32,295 bases of DNA from Streptosporangiales bacterium (GTDB lineage Bacteria; Actinomycetota; Actinomycetes; Streptosporangiales; Streptosporangiaceae). Below, one piece after another: positions 14,547 through 22,176 of this stretch (the stretch's first letter is position 1; the number at the start of each line of letters is the position of its first letter). The translations under genes were made by a program, and so were the position numbers. The stretch covers positions 1 to 32,295 of the forward strand of contig WHSL01000045.1 in NCBI GenBank assembly GCA_009380095.1, given 5' to 3'. The notes beneath the pieces were generated by a model. That model saw only the letters and a list, made by a program, of their open reading frames with translations, had not been told where the DNA came from and did not search any database.

Positions 14547-16034
14547 ATGGCCCAGGGGACGAACGGGACGGGCGGCGGCCCGGTGCGCCTCGGCTCGAGC
14601 GCCGGGCGCTGGGTGATCCTGGCGACCGTGCTCGGCTCCGGCATCGCGTTCCTGGACGGGTCCGTGGTGAACGTGGCGCTGCCCGCGATCGGCCGCGAGC
14701 TCGGCGGCGGATTCTCCGTGCTGCAGTGGGTGCTCGACGGCTACATGCTCACGCTCAGCGCGCTGCTGCTGCTCGGCGGCGCCCTCGGTGATCGGTACGG
14801 CCGCAAGCGCGTCTTCGTGATCGGCCTCGTCCTCTTCACCATCGCCTCGTTCGGCTGCGGGTTCGCCCGCGACGCCACCGAGCTGATCGTGGCGCGGCTG
14901 CTGCAGGGGGTGGGCGGCGCGCTGCTCGTTCCAGGCAGCCTCGCGCTGATCGACGCGGTCATCGCCCGGGAGGACCACGGACAGGCGGTGGGCCGCTGGG
15001 CCGGGCTGTCCGGGGTGGCCGCCGCGCTGGGGCCGTTCCTCGGCGGCTGGCTGGTGGACGCCGTGTCGTGGCGCTGGGTCTTCTACATCAACATTCCGCT
15101 GGCGGCGGTGGCGCTGCTGGTGACGCTGCGGCACGTACCGGAGAGCCGCGCCGGGGCGGGCGCGGGCCGGCTCGACTTCGCCGGGGCGATCGCCATCACC
15201 GCCGGGCTGGGCGGCGCGATCTACGCGCTGATCGAGGCGCCGGCGCACGGCTGGGGCCCCAGCGGTGCGGTCATGGCCGCGATCGGCGTCGTCGGCCTGG
15301 TGGCGTTCCCGCTGATCGAGCGGCGCCAGCCGAACCCGCTGCTGCCGCTGGAACTGCTCCGGTCGACCCAGTTCGTCGGGGTGAACCTGACCACGCTGGT
15401 GGTGTACGCGGCGCTGGGCGGCGCGCTGTTCTTGCTCACCCTGCAGTTGCAGACCACGCTCGGCTACACGGCGCTCGCCGCCGGGCTGGCCACCCTGCCC
15501 ATGACGGTCGTGATGATGCTGCTGTCCGGGCGGATGGGCGGGCTCACCCAGCGGGTCGGGGCGCGGCTGCCGATGACGGTGGGCCCGGTGGTGGCGGGGC
15601 TCGGGCTGGCGCTGATGACGATGGCCAGGCCGGGCAGCTCGTACGTGACCGGCGTGCTCCCCGCGGTGCTCGTGTTCGGCCTCGGCATGGCCATCACGGT
15701 CGCGCCGCTCACCTCCACCGTGCTGGCCTCGGTGGACGAGGAGCACGTGGGCGCCGCCTCCGGGGCCAACAACGCGGTGTCCCGGCTGGCCAGCCTGCTC
15801 GCGGTCGCCGTGCTGCCGGTGACGGCGGGGGTGAACACCGGCGGCGGCGACACGCTCGGCCCCGGATTCGCCCGGGCCATGATGATCTCCGCGGTGCTCT
15901 GCGCGCTCGGCGGGCTCGTCTCCTGGTTCACCATCCGCCGCACCACCCCCGTGGACCAGCACACGCTGCCCGGCGTCAACCAGGCCTGCCAGCACCCCTG
16001 CACCCGCGTTCCCGCCGCGCCGGGCCGCGCTTGA
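14547..16034 (+). CDS. MFS drug exporter, DHA2 (EmrB/QacA) family
   Basis: The 495-residue inner-membrane protein is a drug:proton antiporter of the 14-helix DHA2 family. Visible motifs are LDGSVVNVALP (37-46, helix 1), GDRYGRKRVF (81-90, loop 2-3), LLQGVGGALLVPGSLALI and LSGVAAALGPFLGGWL (motif C, the antiporter motif). Hydrophobic helices continue to residue about 470, followed by a short polar tail with LPGVNQACQHPC. GGAGGG lies 6 bp before the ATG at 14547. Its stop codon overlaps the -35 of the next promoter. No adjacent TetR or MarR regulator indicates its substrate. Confidence 0.9.
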   Translation: MAQGTNGTGGGPVRLGSSAGRWVILATVLGSGIAFLDGSVVNVALPAIGRELGGGFSVLQWVLDGYMLTLSALLLLGGALGDRYGRKRVFVIGLVLFTIASFGCGFARDATELIVARLLQGVGGALLVPGSLALIDAVIAREDHGQAVGRWAGLSGVAAALGPFLGGWLVDAVSWRWVFYINIPLAAVALLVTLRHVPESRAGAGAGRLDFAGAIAITAGLGGAIYALIEAPAHGWGPSGAVMAAIGVVGLVAFPLIERRQPNPLLPLELLRSTQFVGVNLTTLVVYAALGGALFLLTLQLQTTLGYTALAAGLATLPMTVVMMLLSGRMGGLTQRVGARLPMTVGPVVAGLGLALMTMARPGSSYVTGVLPAVLVFGLGMAITVAPLTSTVLASVDEEHVGAASGANNAVSRLASLLAVAVLPVTAGVNTGGGDTLGPGFARAMMISAVLCALGGLVSWFTIRRTTPVDQHTLPGVNQACQHPCTRVPAAPGRA

Positions 16035-16061
16035 CCTCGACCGCGGTTGAAGTCGCAGGCT
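16031..16061 (+). promoter_or_regulatory. SoxR-like (MerR-type, 19-bp spacer) promoter
   Basis: TTGACC (16031-16036) and CAGGCT (16056-16061) are 19 bp apart. Within and overlapping them, GACCTCGACC (16033-16042) and GGTTGAAGTC (16045-16054) form an inverted repeat with 8 of 10 matches around a 2-bp centre, close in pattern to SoxR boxes. The -35 overlaps the upstream TGA stop (16032-16034). The gene downstream is a quinone-oxidoreductase-type gene, a known class of SoxR target in Streptomyces. No soxR gene is in the window. Confidence 0.65.
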
Positions 16062-16095
16062 TGACCGCGACGGACTGATCGGTGGGGGCGGGGCG

Positions 16096-17056
16096 ATGCG
16101 TGCGGTGTGGATGACCGGGTTCGGCGGGCCGGAGGTGCTGGTGCCGGGGGAGGCGCCGGATCCGTCGCTCGGCGCCGGCGAGGTGCTGATCGACGTGGCG
16201 TACGCCAACATCACCTTCATCGAGACGCGGTTCCGTGCGGGGCTGCCGGGGCCGTTCGCCGGGTCGCCGCCGCTGATCCCCGGTAACGGGGTGGGCGGGG
16301 TGATCGCCGGTCTCGGCGCCGGCGTGGATCCGGCGCTGCTCGGCCGGCGGGTGGTGAGCGGCCTACGCGGGTCGGGCGGGTACGCGGAGAGGGTCGTGGT
16401 GGACGCCGCGGGCGCCCATCCCGGTCCCCGAGGGGCTCGCGCTCGACGACGCGGTGGCGGTGCTGGCCGACGGCCGTACGGCCACCATGTTGATCAGCGC
16501 CGCCGCGCCCCGGCCCGGTGAGAGGGTGCTCGTGGAGGCGGCCGCCGGTGGGGTGGGCACGCTCCTCGTCCAGCTCGCGCGGGCGGCCGGTGCGACCGTG
16601 GTGGCGCTGGCCGGGGAGTCGCGCAAGCGTGCGCTGGCCCGCGAGCTCGGCGCGGAGATCCTGGTGGACTACCGGGAGCCCGGCTGGGAGAAGCGGGTGG
16701 CTGAGGCCGTCGGGTCGGTGGACGTGGTGTTCGACGGCGTGGGCGGGGAGGCCGGCCGTACGGCGTTCCGCCTGCTCGGCGCGGGCGGGCGGATGCTCAG
16801 CTTCGGCCTGGCCAGTGGGGAGTGGGCGGGCATCGAGGAGGTCGCCTCCGCCGAGCGGGGCGTCACGCTCGTGGCACCCCGGCCCGGCCCGGCCGAGCTG
16901 CGGGCGCACGCCGAGAGCGCGCTCGCCGAGGCGGCGGCGGGCCGGCTCCGGCCGGTCATCGGCCAGTGCTTCCCGCTGGACCGGGCCGCCGACGCGCACG
17001 CGGCCATCGAGACCCGCGCCACCCTCGGCAAGACCCTCCTCGACGTCACCCCCTGA
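16096..17056 (+). pseudogene. zinc-independent MDR quinone oxidoreductase, frameshifted
   Basis: The gene encodes a medium-chain NAD(P)H:quinone oxidoreductase (QOR) family protein in two frames. The first (from the ATG at 16096) covers MRAVWMTGFGGPEVL through the GroES-like fold to YAERVVVDAA. The second continues as PIPVPEGLALDDAVAVLADG, with the NADPH site EAAAGGVGTLLVQLARAAGA and the rest to LGKTLLDVTP. The break lies in a GGG run at about 16409-16412 and corresponds to one inserted base (or two deleted). No other damage is visible, so it may be a recent mutation or a sequencing error. Catalytic zinc ligands are absent, as usual for QOR. It is driven by a SoxR-like promoter, suggesting induction by redox-active compounds. 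Confidence 0.82.
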
Positions 17057-17070
17057 CCGTCACCCGTCGG

Positions 17071-17087
17071 CGGCGGCGGTGCCGCCG
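17071..17087 (+). terminator. hairpin after the quinone oxidoreductase
   Basis: CGGCGGC-GGT-GCCGCCG is a perfect 7-bp stem with a 3-nt loop, 14 bp after the stop codon at 17056. No U-tract follows. Confidence 0.5.
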
Positions 17088-17137
17088 AGCGGAACGAGGC
17101 TGGACACGCGGGCGGACGGACGTTAAGCAGATCTTCC

Positions 17138-18490
17138 ATGAACACCCCCACCGCCGCGGAGACGCTGACCCCCCAGGGCCGTAAGGCCGTGTTCGGTGCC
17201 TGGCTCGGGTTCTTCGTGGACATGTTCGACATCTACCTGCCCATCGTCGCGCTCGCGCCGGCGGCCGCGTACTTCCAGGCCACCGACGTGTCGAAGGGCA
17301 CCGCCGCGATCATCAGCGCGATGATCTTCGCGGCCACCCTGCTCGGCCGGCCCATCGGCGCGGTGCTCTTCGGGCACCTCGCGGACCGGGTGGGACGTCG
17401 CCGTACGGCGATCGTCGCGGTGACCGGGTTCGGCGTCATCACCGGGCTCATCGCGCTGCTCCCCGGATATCAGACGATCGGGCTGACGGCCGTCGTGCTG
17501 CTCATCCTGTTGCGCTTCGTCGACGGGATCTTCCTGGGCGGTGAGTACACCAGCGCCACCCCGCTCGCGCTGGAGCACTCGCCGAAGGGCCGGCGCGGGC
17601 TCGTGGGTGCGCTGATCATGACCGGCTACCCGCTGGCGTACTGCGCCGTCGCCGCCGTCACGTTCGCCACGCTGGCGTTCGTCCCGGCCGGCGGGCTGGA
17701 CTCGCCGTACGTGCAGTGGGGCTGGCGGATCCCGTTCGTGATCGGCGCGCTGCTCGCCTTCGGCTTCGTGTGGTGGTTCCGCCGCGAGGTCAAGGAGTCG
17801 CCCGCCTGGGAGGCCGGCACCAAGGAGAAGTCGCCGGTGCTGGAGCTCTTCCGGGGCGCCAACCGGCGCAACTTCCTGCAGGTCTTCGTGCTGATGACCG
17901 GCATCTGGCTGAGCCTCAACATGGTGTCGGCGGTGCTGCCGGGGCTGCTCGCCGACCCCGTCGGGCTCGACGATAGCCAGATCTCGGTGGTGCTGGTGAT
18001 CGCCTACCTGGTGGTCGCGGGCGCGTACGTGGCCGCCGGCGTCATCGCGCAGCGGGTGGGCCGCCGGCCGTCACTGATCGTGCTCGGCGTGCTGACCGCC
18101 ACGGTCTCGCCGCTGGGGTACGCGCTCATCGTGGGCGGGGCGGTCACGGGCATCGTGTCCGTGACGCTGCTGGTGGTGCTCGTCGGGGTGGTGACGCTCT
18201 CCGTGTGGGGGATCATCACCACGTACATCAACGAGCGCTTCCACACCGGCGTGCGTGCCTCCGGATACGGGCTCGGGTACAGCCTCGCCGTGATCATCCC
18301 GGCCTTCTACGCCTTCTACCAGAGCGGGCTGACCGCGTTCGTGTCGCTGGAGTACACGCCGCTGATCCTGCTCGTGCTGGGTGGTGCGCTGATTATCGTG
18401 GGCGCCGCGATCGGCCCGGAGACCCGGGACGTGGACATGGGCGCCACTCCGGCTGATCACGGGGTGCCGGTGGCGGAGGAGAAGGCCTGA
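17138..18490 (+). CDS. MFS transporter, metabolite:H+ symporter (MHS)-like
   Basis: The 450-residue protein has about 12 membrane helices and the MFS loop 2-3 motif GHLADRVGRR (79-88). The helix 1 segment GAWLGFFVDMFDIYLPIVAL, the FVDGIFLGGEYTSATPLALE segment and the EHSPKGRRG loop are like MHS symporters, which import organic acids, osmolytes or sugars with protons. The substrate cannot be named. The start is weakly supported, with no clear Shine-Dalgarno site near AAGCAGATCTTCC before the ATG. It is convergent with the APH-family gene, with a hairpin between them. Confidence 0.85.
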   Translation: MNTPTAAETLTPQGRKAVFGAWLGFFVDMFDIYLPIVALAPAAAYFQATDVSKGTAAIISAMIFAATLLGRPIGAVLFGHLADRVGRRRTAIVAVTGFGVITGLIALLPGYQTIGLTAVVLLILLRFVDGIFLGGEYTSATPLALEHSPKGRRGLVGALIMTGYPLAYCAVAAVTFATLAFVPAGGLDSPYVQWGWRIPFVIGALLAFGFVWWFRREVKESPAWEAGTKEKSPVLELFRGANRRNFLQVFVLMTGIWLSLNMVSAVLPGLLADPVGLDDSQISVVLVIAYLVVAGAYVAAGVIAQRVGRRPSLIVLGVLTATVSPLGYALIVGGAVTGIVSVTLLVVLVGVVTLSVWGIITTYINERFHTGVRASGYGLGYSLAVIIPAFYAFYQSGLTAFVSLEYTPLILLVLGGALIIVGAAIGPETRDVDMGATPADHGVPVAEEKA

Positions 18491-18497
18491 CCGGAGG

Positions 18498-18515
18498 GTC
18501 GGCACCGCCGCCGAC
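18498..18515. terminator. hairpin between convergent genes
   Basis: GTCGGC-ACCGCC-GCCGAC forms a 6-bp stem and 6-nt loop midway between two convergent stop codons (18490 and 18529), so it could serve both. Confidence 0.45.
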
Positions 18516-18528
18516 GTGCGCTGACACC

Positions 18529-19446
18529 CTAGCGCGCCGCGCGGCCGATGCCCGCGAGGGCCGCCTCAAGCAACCGGAGGTGGCCCTCGTCCGCGGCGTA
18601 GCGGGCGAGGGCGCCGCACAAGAAGATCGCCAGCACTCGGGCGGCCGCCTCGCTCCCGGCCGTCACCTCTCCGTACGCCTCCAGCAGCGCCGCGCGCGCC
18701 GGGCCGGCGAAGCCGGAGTAGGCGAGCGAGAGGTCGAGCGCGGGGTCGCCGAGGCACAGGTCGATCCAGTCGATCACGCCGGTCGCGTGGCCGTCCTGGA
18801 CGAGCAGGTGACGGATGTGCAGGTCGCCGTGGCAGACCACGGAACCGTCCGGAGCACCCGACCGCTCGCCCGCGTCGAGCGCGTCCAGGACCGCAGGGTC
18901 AGGGGTCCAGAGCCCCTGCTCGGCGAGGGCGTCGAGGTCGGTGCGGGCGCGCGGGGCGCGTACGGCCGGGTCGCCGCGGCGCAGCGGGTCGTACGGCAGC
19001 CCCGCCCCGGCCTCCGCCGCGAGCGCGGGATCGTGCAGCGCGCGCAGGAACGCGCCGAGCTCCCGCGCGACCCGTACGTCCTGGGCCGCCGTGGCCGCCG
19101 GGGCCTCCGCCAGCTCGCGGCCGGGGATGATGCGGGCGCCCCAGAATGGCCACGGGAAGTCCTCGCCGGGCTCGCCGACGTGCTCCGGGACCGGGACGGC
19201 CAGCGGCAGCCGCGGCGCCAGCCGGGGCAGATACGCGATCTCCCGCCGCAGGCCGGGCAGCACCACCTCGCGGCGCGGGAACCGGAAGATCCATTCCCCG
19301 CCGACCAGGTGAACGGTGTTGTCCCAGCCGGTCGCCAGCGGCTCCACCGGCGCACCGCGCAGATCCGGGAACCTCGCCTCGATGAGCGCCGCCGCCTCGC
19401 CGGCTCCGACCGTCCGCTCGGCCCGCCACGCAGGTGTCCCGCTCAC
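18529..19446 (-). CDS. aminoglycoside-phosphotransferase-family kinase
   Basis: The 305-residue cytoplasmic protein has the APH/choline-kinase fold. WDNTVHLVGGEWIFRFPRR (41-59) forms the nucleotide-binding N-lobe. The catalytic loop is C205-H-G-D-L-H-I-R-H213-L-L and the metal-binding segment is GVIDWIDLCLGDPALDL (D226). His213 stands where classical enzymes have Asn (HGDLHxxN); this variant occurs in an actinobacterial subgroup. The natural substrate is unknown, and no resistance should be assumed from sequence alone. The GTG start at 19446 has no Shine-Dalgarno site, but TAGCCT sits 6 bp upstream, consistent with a leaderless transcript. It is divergent from the next gene with only 24 bp between start codons. 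Confidence 0.85.
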   Translation of the reverse strand: MSGTPAWRAERTVGAGEAAALIEARFPDLRGAPVEPLATGWDNTVHLVGGEWIFRFPRREVVLPGLRREIAYLPRLAPRLPLAVPVPEHVGEPGEDFPWPFWGARIIPGRELAEAPAATAAQDVRVARELGAFLRALHDPALAAEAGAGLPYDPLRRGDPAVRAPRARTDLDALAEQGLWTPDPAVLDALDAGERSGAPDGSVVCHGDLHIRHLLVQDGHATGVIDWIDLCLGDPALDLSLAYSGFAGPARAALLEAYGEVTAGSEAAARVLAIFLCGALARYAADEGHLRLLEAALAGIGRAAR

Positions 19447-19452
19447 GGACCG

Positions 19453-19462
19453 AGGCTACTCT
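19453..19462. promoter_or_regulatory. overlapping -10 elements of a bidirectional leaderless promoter
   Basis: AGGCTACTCT contains TACTCT on the top strand (19457-19462), 8 bp before the ATG at 19471. It also contains TAGCCT on the bottom strand (19458-19453), 6 bp before the GTG at 19446. The two TANNNT hexamers share the central TA. Both genes lack ribosome binding sites. Confidence 0.55.
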
Positions 19463-19470
19463 CTCCGATC

Positions 19471-20090
19471 ATGCGTGCCCGCTCTGTCGTATTCGTCTCC
19501 GTTGCCGGTTCGCTGGCCGTGCTCGCCGGGCTGGGCGCGTACTACACCGGCGCGTTCACCGACGACGGCCGGTTCACCGAGCCCGTCCAGGCCTGTGACC
19601 TGGCCGTCCCGTCCGACCTTGCGGCCATGCCGCACGCGCCGAAGCGGAACACGGCCGACAGCCGGCCGTCGCGGACGTTCTTCGGGTTCGGCGAGGGCGA
19701 CCGCGACGCGCGGTGCAAATGGGACCGTACGCGGGAGGGCTCGCCGCTGCGCGCCGTCGTGATCCGGGTGCACCAGCGGGTCGAGGACGCGCCGTCCACC
19801 TCGGCGCCGGAGCGGGCGCACGCCGAGTTCCTGCGCGGCCAGCGGAACCGGCGGACGTGCGGCCGGTGTCCGGGCTCGGTGAGGAGGCGGACACCCGGGT
19901 GGACGTGAGCACGTTCTCGTTCGGGCCGTGGGGGTCGAGGACCGAGGACCTGCACGTACGGTTCCGGGTGAGCAACGTGATCGTGGACATCTCCGGCCGC
20001 CTGGAGAAGGCCGACCGGACGACCGCCCGCGAGGCCCTCCTCACCCTGGCCCACCACACCGCCACGACCCTCGAACACCAGGCCCACTGA
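19471..20090 (+). pseudogene. DUF3558-like exported protein, frameshifted
   Basis: The first frame gives MRARSVVFVSVAGSLAVLAG, a signal or anchor helix, then QACDLAVPSDLAAMPHAPKR, RCKWDR and RAVVIRVHQRVEDAP. This pattern (Cys near the start of the domain, a second Cys before W) is like DUF3558-type exported proteins. Near 19854 the reading frame must shift by one deleted base; it resumes as VRPVSGLGEEADTRVDVSTF and ends ALLTLAHHTATTLEHQAH at 20090. The C-terminal half looks well preserved, so damage is recent or a sequencing error. Function unknown. It is divergent from the APH-like gene, and its ATG is probably leaderless. Confidence 0.72.
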
Positions 20091-20106
20091 CGCAGCGGGC
20101 CCCTGG

Positions 20107-20144
20107 AAAATCGTTTGAACGGTTGCGAGGGCGGCTCATAGCCT
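20107..20144 (+). promoter_or_regulatory. WhiB7-type promoter upstream of the erm remnant
   Basis: AAAAT (20107-20111) lies 3 bp before the -35 TTGAAC (20115-20120), and TAGCCT (20139-20144) is the -10 after an 18-bp spacer. The AT-rich block 3 bp upstream of TTG matches the WhiB7-dependent promoter motif known from mycobacteria (AAAATCGGTTG). Erm genes are known members of the WhiB7 regulon. Confidence 0.65.
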
Positions 20145-20151
20145 GGCCGGC

Positions 20152-20268
20152 ATGTGCGCAGTAACCAACGGCGGGATCTTCGTGGCCGCCCACGCCTGCG
20201 CCGTCGCCCTGCGACGGCCCCGCATGCGGCACCACGCCCTGGTCCCGCAGGTGAACTCCGGCGCCTAA
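20152..20268 (+). CDS. 38-codon upstream ORF in the erm leader
   Basis: ATG at 20152 to TAA at 20266-20268 encodes a 38-residue peptide starting MCAVTNGGIFVAAHACAVAL and ending PQVNSGA. The ATG is 7 bp after the predicted -10, so it would be translated from a leaderless mRNA. Short upstream ORFs are typical of erm genes and of WhiB7-controlled genes, where ribosome stalling or translation of the leader controls the downstream gene. No known stalling motif is recognised. The rest of the leader to 20456 holds hairpins but no other gene. Confidence 0.5.
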   Translation: MCAVTNGGIFVAAHACAVALRRPRMRHHALVPQVNSGA

Positions 20269-20456
20269 GCCCTGCCGGCACGCTCCGTGACGCGGCTCAG
20301 CCGCGACACGGTCTGGCGACCACGCACCGACGTCCGTCCGCGCGTGACGCGCCGAGCCGGCCGAACCATTGATCGCCGATCCCCTCCGCGGGTCCTGGGC
20401 CTTCGCACGCCCTCGACCCATCTCGCCCGGCCCGGTGCCGGGAGCGAAGGACGGCG
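20269..20456 (+). promoter_or_regulatory. structured erm leader region
   Basis: The 188 bp between the upstream ORF and the erm start contain CGCGG-CTCAG-CCGCG (20291-20305) and the palindrome GCGCGTGACGCGC (20340-20352). Both could form attenuator or RBS-sequestering structures. GAAGGA at 20446-20451 is the ribosome binding site of the erm remnant. Confidence 0.4.
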
Positions 20457-21067
20457 ATGTCATCGCGCCGCAAGCGCCTCGCGCTCTCCCAGAACTTCCT
20501 CGCCGACACCGGCGTGCTCCGGCTCATCGCACGGACCGCGACTGCCCGCGGGCCGGCCTCCGCGCGCCCTCCGCGCGAGCCGTTCGCCGTGGCGGGCAAC
20601 TTCCCGTACGCGGTGACCTCACGGATCGTGGACTGGTGCCTGACGGCCCGGTCCCTGACCTCCGCCACCCTCGTCACCCAGCTGGAGTACGCCCGCAAGC
20701 GGACCGGGGACTACGGCCGCTGGAGCAAGGTCACCGTGCTCAGCTGGCCGCGGTTCGGGTGGCGGCTGGCCGGCAGGATCGACCGCCGGGTGTTCCGCCC
20801 GTGCCCGCGGTCGATTCGGCGATCCTCCGGCTCGACCGGCGGAGCAGGCCGCTGCTGCCGGGGGAGGCCCTGCCCGCCTACCGCGACCTGGTGGAGCTCG
20901 GGTTCACCGGCCGCGGCGGCTCGCTGCACGCCTCGCTCCGCGCCCTGCACCCACGGCGACGGCTCGACACCGCGTTCCGCACCGCCGGCCTGGATCGGGA
21001 CATCCTTGTCGGCCACGTCCACCCCGGCCAATGGATCACCCTCTTCCTTCACCTCTACCGACCCTGA
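20457..21067 (+). pseudogene. erm-type 23S rRNA (adenine-N6) methyltransferase, deleted and frameshifted
   Basis: The start is typical of Erm enzymes (MSSRRKRLALSQNFLADTGV). After RLIARTA the sequence jumps, around 20541-20567, to PPREPFAVAGNFPYAVTSRI (the catalytic N-F-P-Y motif). Roughly 50-60 residues containing SAM-binding motifs I-III are missing. A second lesion, one deleted base near 20800, shifts the frame; the C-terminal part continues as VPAVDSAILRLDRR to HPGQWITLFLHLYRP, ending at 21067. An intact enzyme would dimethylate A2058 of 23S rRNA and give macrolide-lincosamide-streptogramin resistance; this copy should be inactive. The promoter, leader ORF, ribosome binding site and terminator are all still present. 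Confidence 0.85.
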
Positions 21068-21068
21068 A

Positions 21069-21091
21069 CCGTCCCACCGCAGGTGGGACGG
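21069..21091 (+). terminator. terminator hairpin after the erm remnant
   Basis: CCGTCCCACC-GCA-GGTGGGACGG is a perfect 10-bp stem with a 3-nt loop that begins 2 bp after the stop codon. Confidence 0.75.
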
Positions 21092-21127
21092 GCCCCGCCT
21101 GCTCGGCTGAACCGGGCATGGGGTATA

Positions 21128-21201
21128 GACCGGTCGTAACAGGTTCTTTACGGACGGAAGCCTGGTCATCACCCTGGGACCTCTCCTAGGGTGACCGGTC
21201 G
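21128..21201 (+). promoter_or_regulatory. repeated GACCGGTCG sites and hairpin before the ehuB-like gene
   Basis: GACCGGTCG occurs at 21128-21136 and 21193-21201; each contains the palindrome GACCGGTC. Between them, TCACCCTGGG and CCTAGGGTGA (21169-21194) can form a 10-bp stem (one G-T pair) with a 6-nt loop. The gene starts at 21256. No clear -10/-35 pair is seen. Confidence 0.35.
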
Positions 21202-21255
21202 ACGCGGCGATCTTGATCGACCTGATCGGCGGCCGCGGGGATGGGAGGGCGTACG

Positions 21256-22134
21256 ATGCGCGAGCTCGACCGGAGGGGTTTCCTGGCCAGAGCGGGCGGG
21301 CTGAGCCTGGCGGTGCCGCTGCTCGGCGTCGCCGCGTGCAGCCGTACCGAGGGCGGTACGGCCGCCGTGAGCACGCTGGAGCAGGTCAAGAAGAACGGAG
21401 TCGCACGGCTGGCGATCGCGAACGAGCCGCCGTACACCAAGATCAAGACGGACGGCTCGGTGACCGGCGCGTCGCCCGAGGTGGCCCGGGCGGTGCTGAA
21501 GCGGCTGGGCGTGCCGCAGGTCGAGGGCATCGTGACGCCGTACGACGCGATGATCCCCGGGCTGCTCGCCCGGCGCTGGGACCTCATCACCGCCGGCCTG
21601 TTCATGAAGAAGTCGCGCTGCGCCGAGGTGCTCTACTCCGACCCGGATGTGGTCTCCAGCGAGTCGCTGCTGGTGCCCAAGGGCAACCCGAAGAACCTGC
21701 TCAAGTACGGCGACATCAAGGCCGACAAGTCGATCAGCCTGATCGTGCTGAACGGCGGGTACGAGGACGGGCTCGCCAAGCAGGCCGGCATCCCCGGCGA
21801 CCAGCTCGTCCGGGTGAAGGACGCGCGCGACGCCATCGACGCGCTCAAGGCGGAGCGCGGGCACGCGTTCGCGCTGCCCACGCTGTCGCTCAACGACCTC
21901 GTCGGCAAGGACGATCCGCAGTTCGACATCACCGAGCCCATCCCGGACATCCGGCCGACCGGCGCCGGTGCGGCCTTCCACAAGCAGGACACGACGTTCC
22001 GCGACGCGTACAACAAGGCCTTCCGGGAGATCAAGAAGTCCGGCGAGTTCGCCGAGATCCTCAAGCCGTGGGGCTTCTCCGCGGAGGACGCGCAGCGCTA
22101 CACCGCCGACCAGCTCTGCCAGAACGAGGGCTGA
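21256..22134 (+). CDS. EhuB-like solute-binding lipoprotein (ABC importer, family 3)
   Basis: The 292-residue protein has a twin-arginine lipoprotein signal (DRRGFLARAGG, with LGVAAC and lipidated C28) and a periplasmic-binding-protein fold. Features include LEQVKKNGVARLAIANEPPY, GASPEVARAVLKRLGV, RWDLITAGLFMKKSRC and the C-terminal AFREIKKSGEFAEILKPWGF. It most resembles EhuB, which binds ectoine/hydroxyectoine, but the substrate is inferred only from this resemblance. GGGAGG lies 7 bp before the ATG at 21256; an ATG at 21241 is rejected because it precedes that site. The permease and ATPase genes normally beside ehuB are absent, so it is an orphan here. Confidence 0.82.
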   Translation: MRELDRRGFLARAGGLSLAVPLLGVAACSRTEGGTAAVSTLEQVKKNGVARLAIANEPPYTKIKTDGSVTGASPEVARAVLKRLGVPQVEGIVTPYDAMIPGLLARRWDLITAGLFMKKSRCAEVLYSDPDVVSSESLLVPKGNPKNLLKYGDIKADKSISLIVLNGGYEDGLAKQAGIPGDQLVRVKDARDAIDALKAERGHAFALPTLSLNDLVGKDDPQFDITEPIPDIRPTGAGAAFHKQDTTFRDAYNKAFREIKKSGEFAEILKPWGFSAEDAQRYTADQLCQNEG

Positions 22135-22146
22135 CCCGGGGCTCCT

Positions 22147-22168
22147 CCGGGGCCCGCGCGGGCCCCGG
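22147..22168. terminator. bidirectional terminator hairpin
   Basis: A perfect 22-bp palindrome, with arms CCGGGGCCCGC and GCGGGCCCCGG, lies between the convergent stop codons at 22134 and 22177. Confidence 0.65.
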
Positions 22169-22176
22169 GACCGGCC

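Noticed and set aside
16405-16425. Programmed frameshift in the quinone oxidoreductase
   Set aside because: The family is not known for frameshifting; a one-base change in a G run is the simplest explanation.
13856-21067. Antibiotic biosynthesis or self-resistance cluster
   Set aside because: Exporters, an APH-like kinase and erm occur together, but no biosynthetic enzymes are present and several genes are broken.
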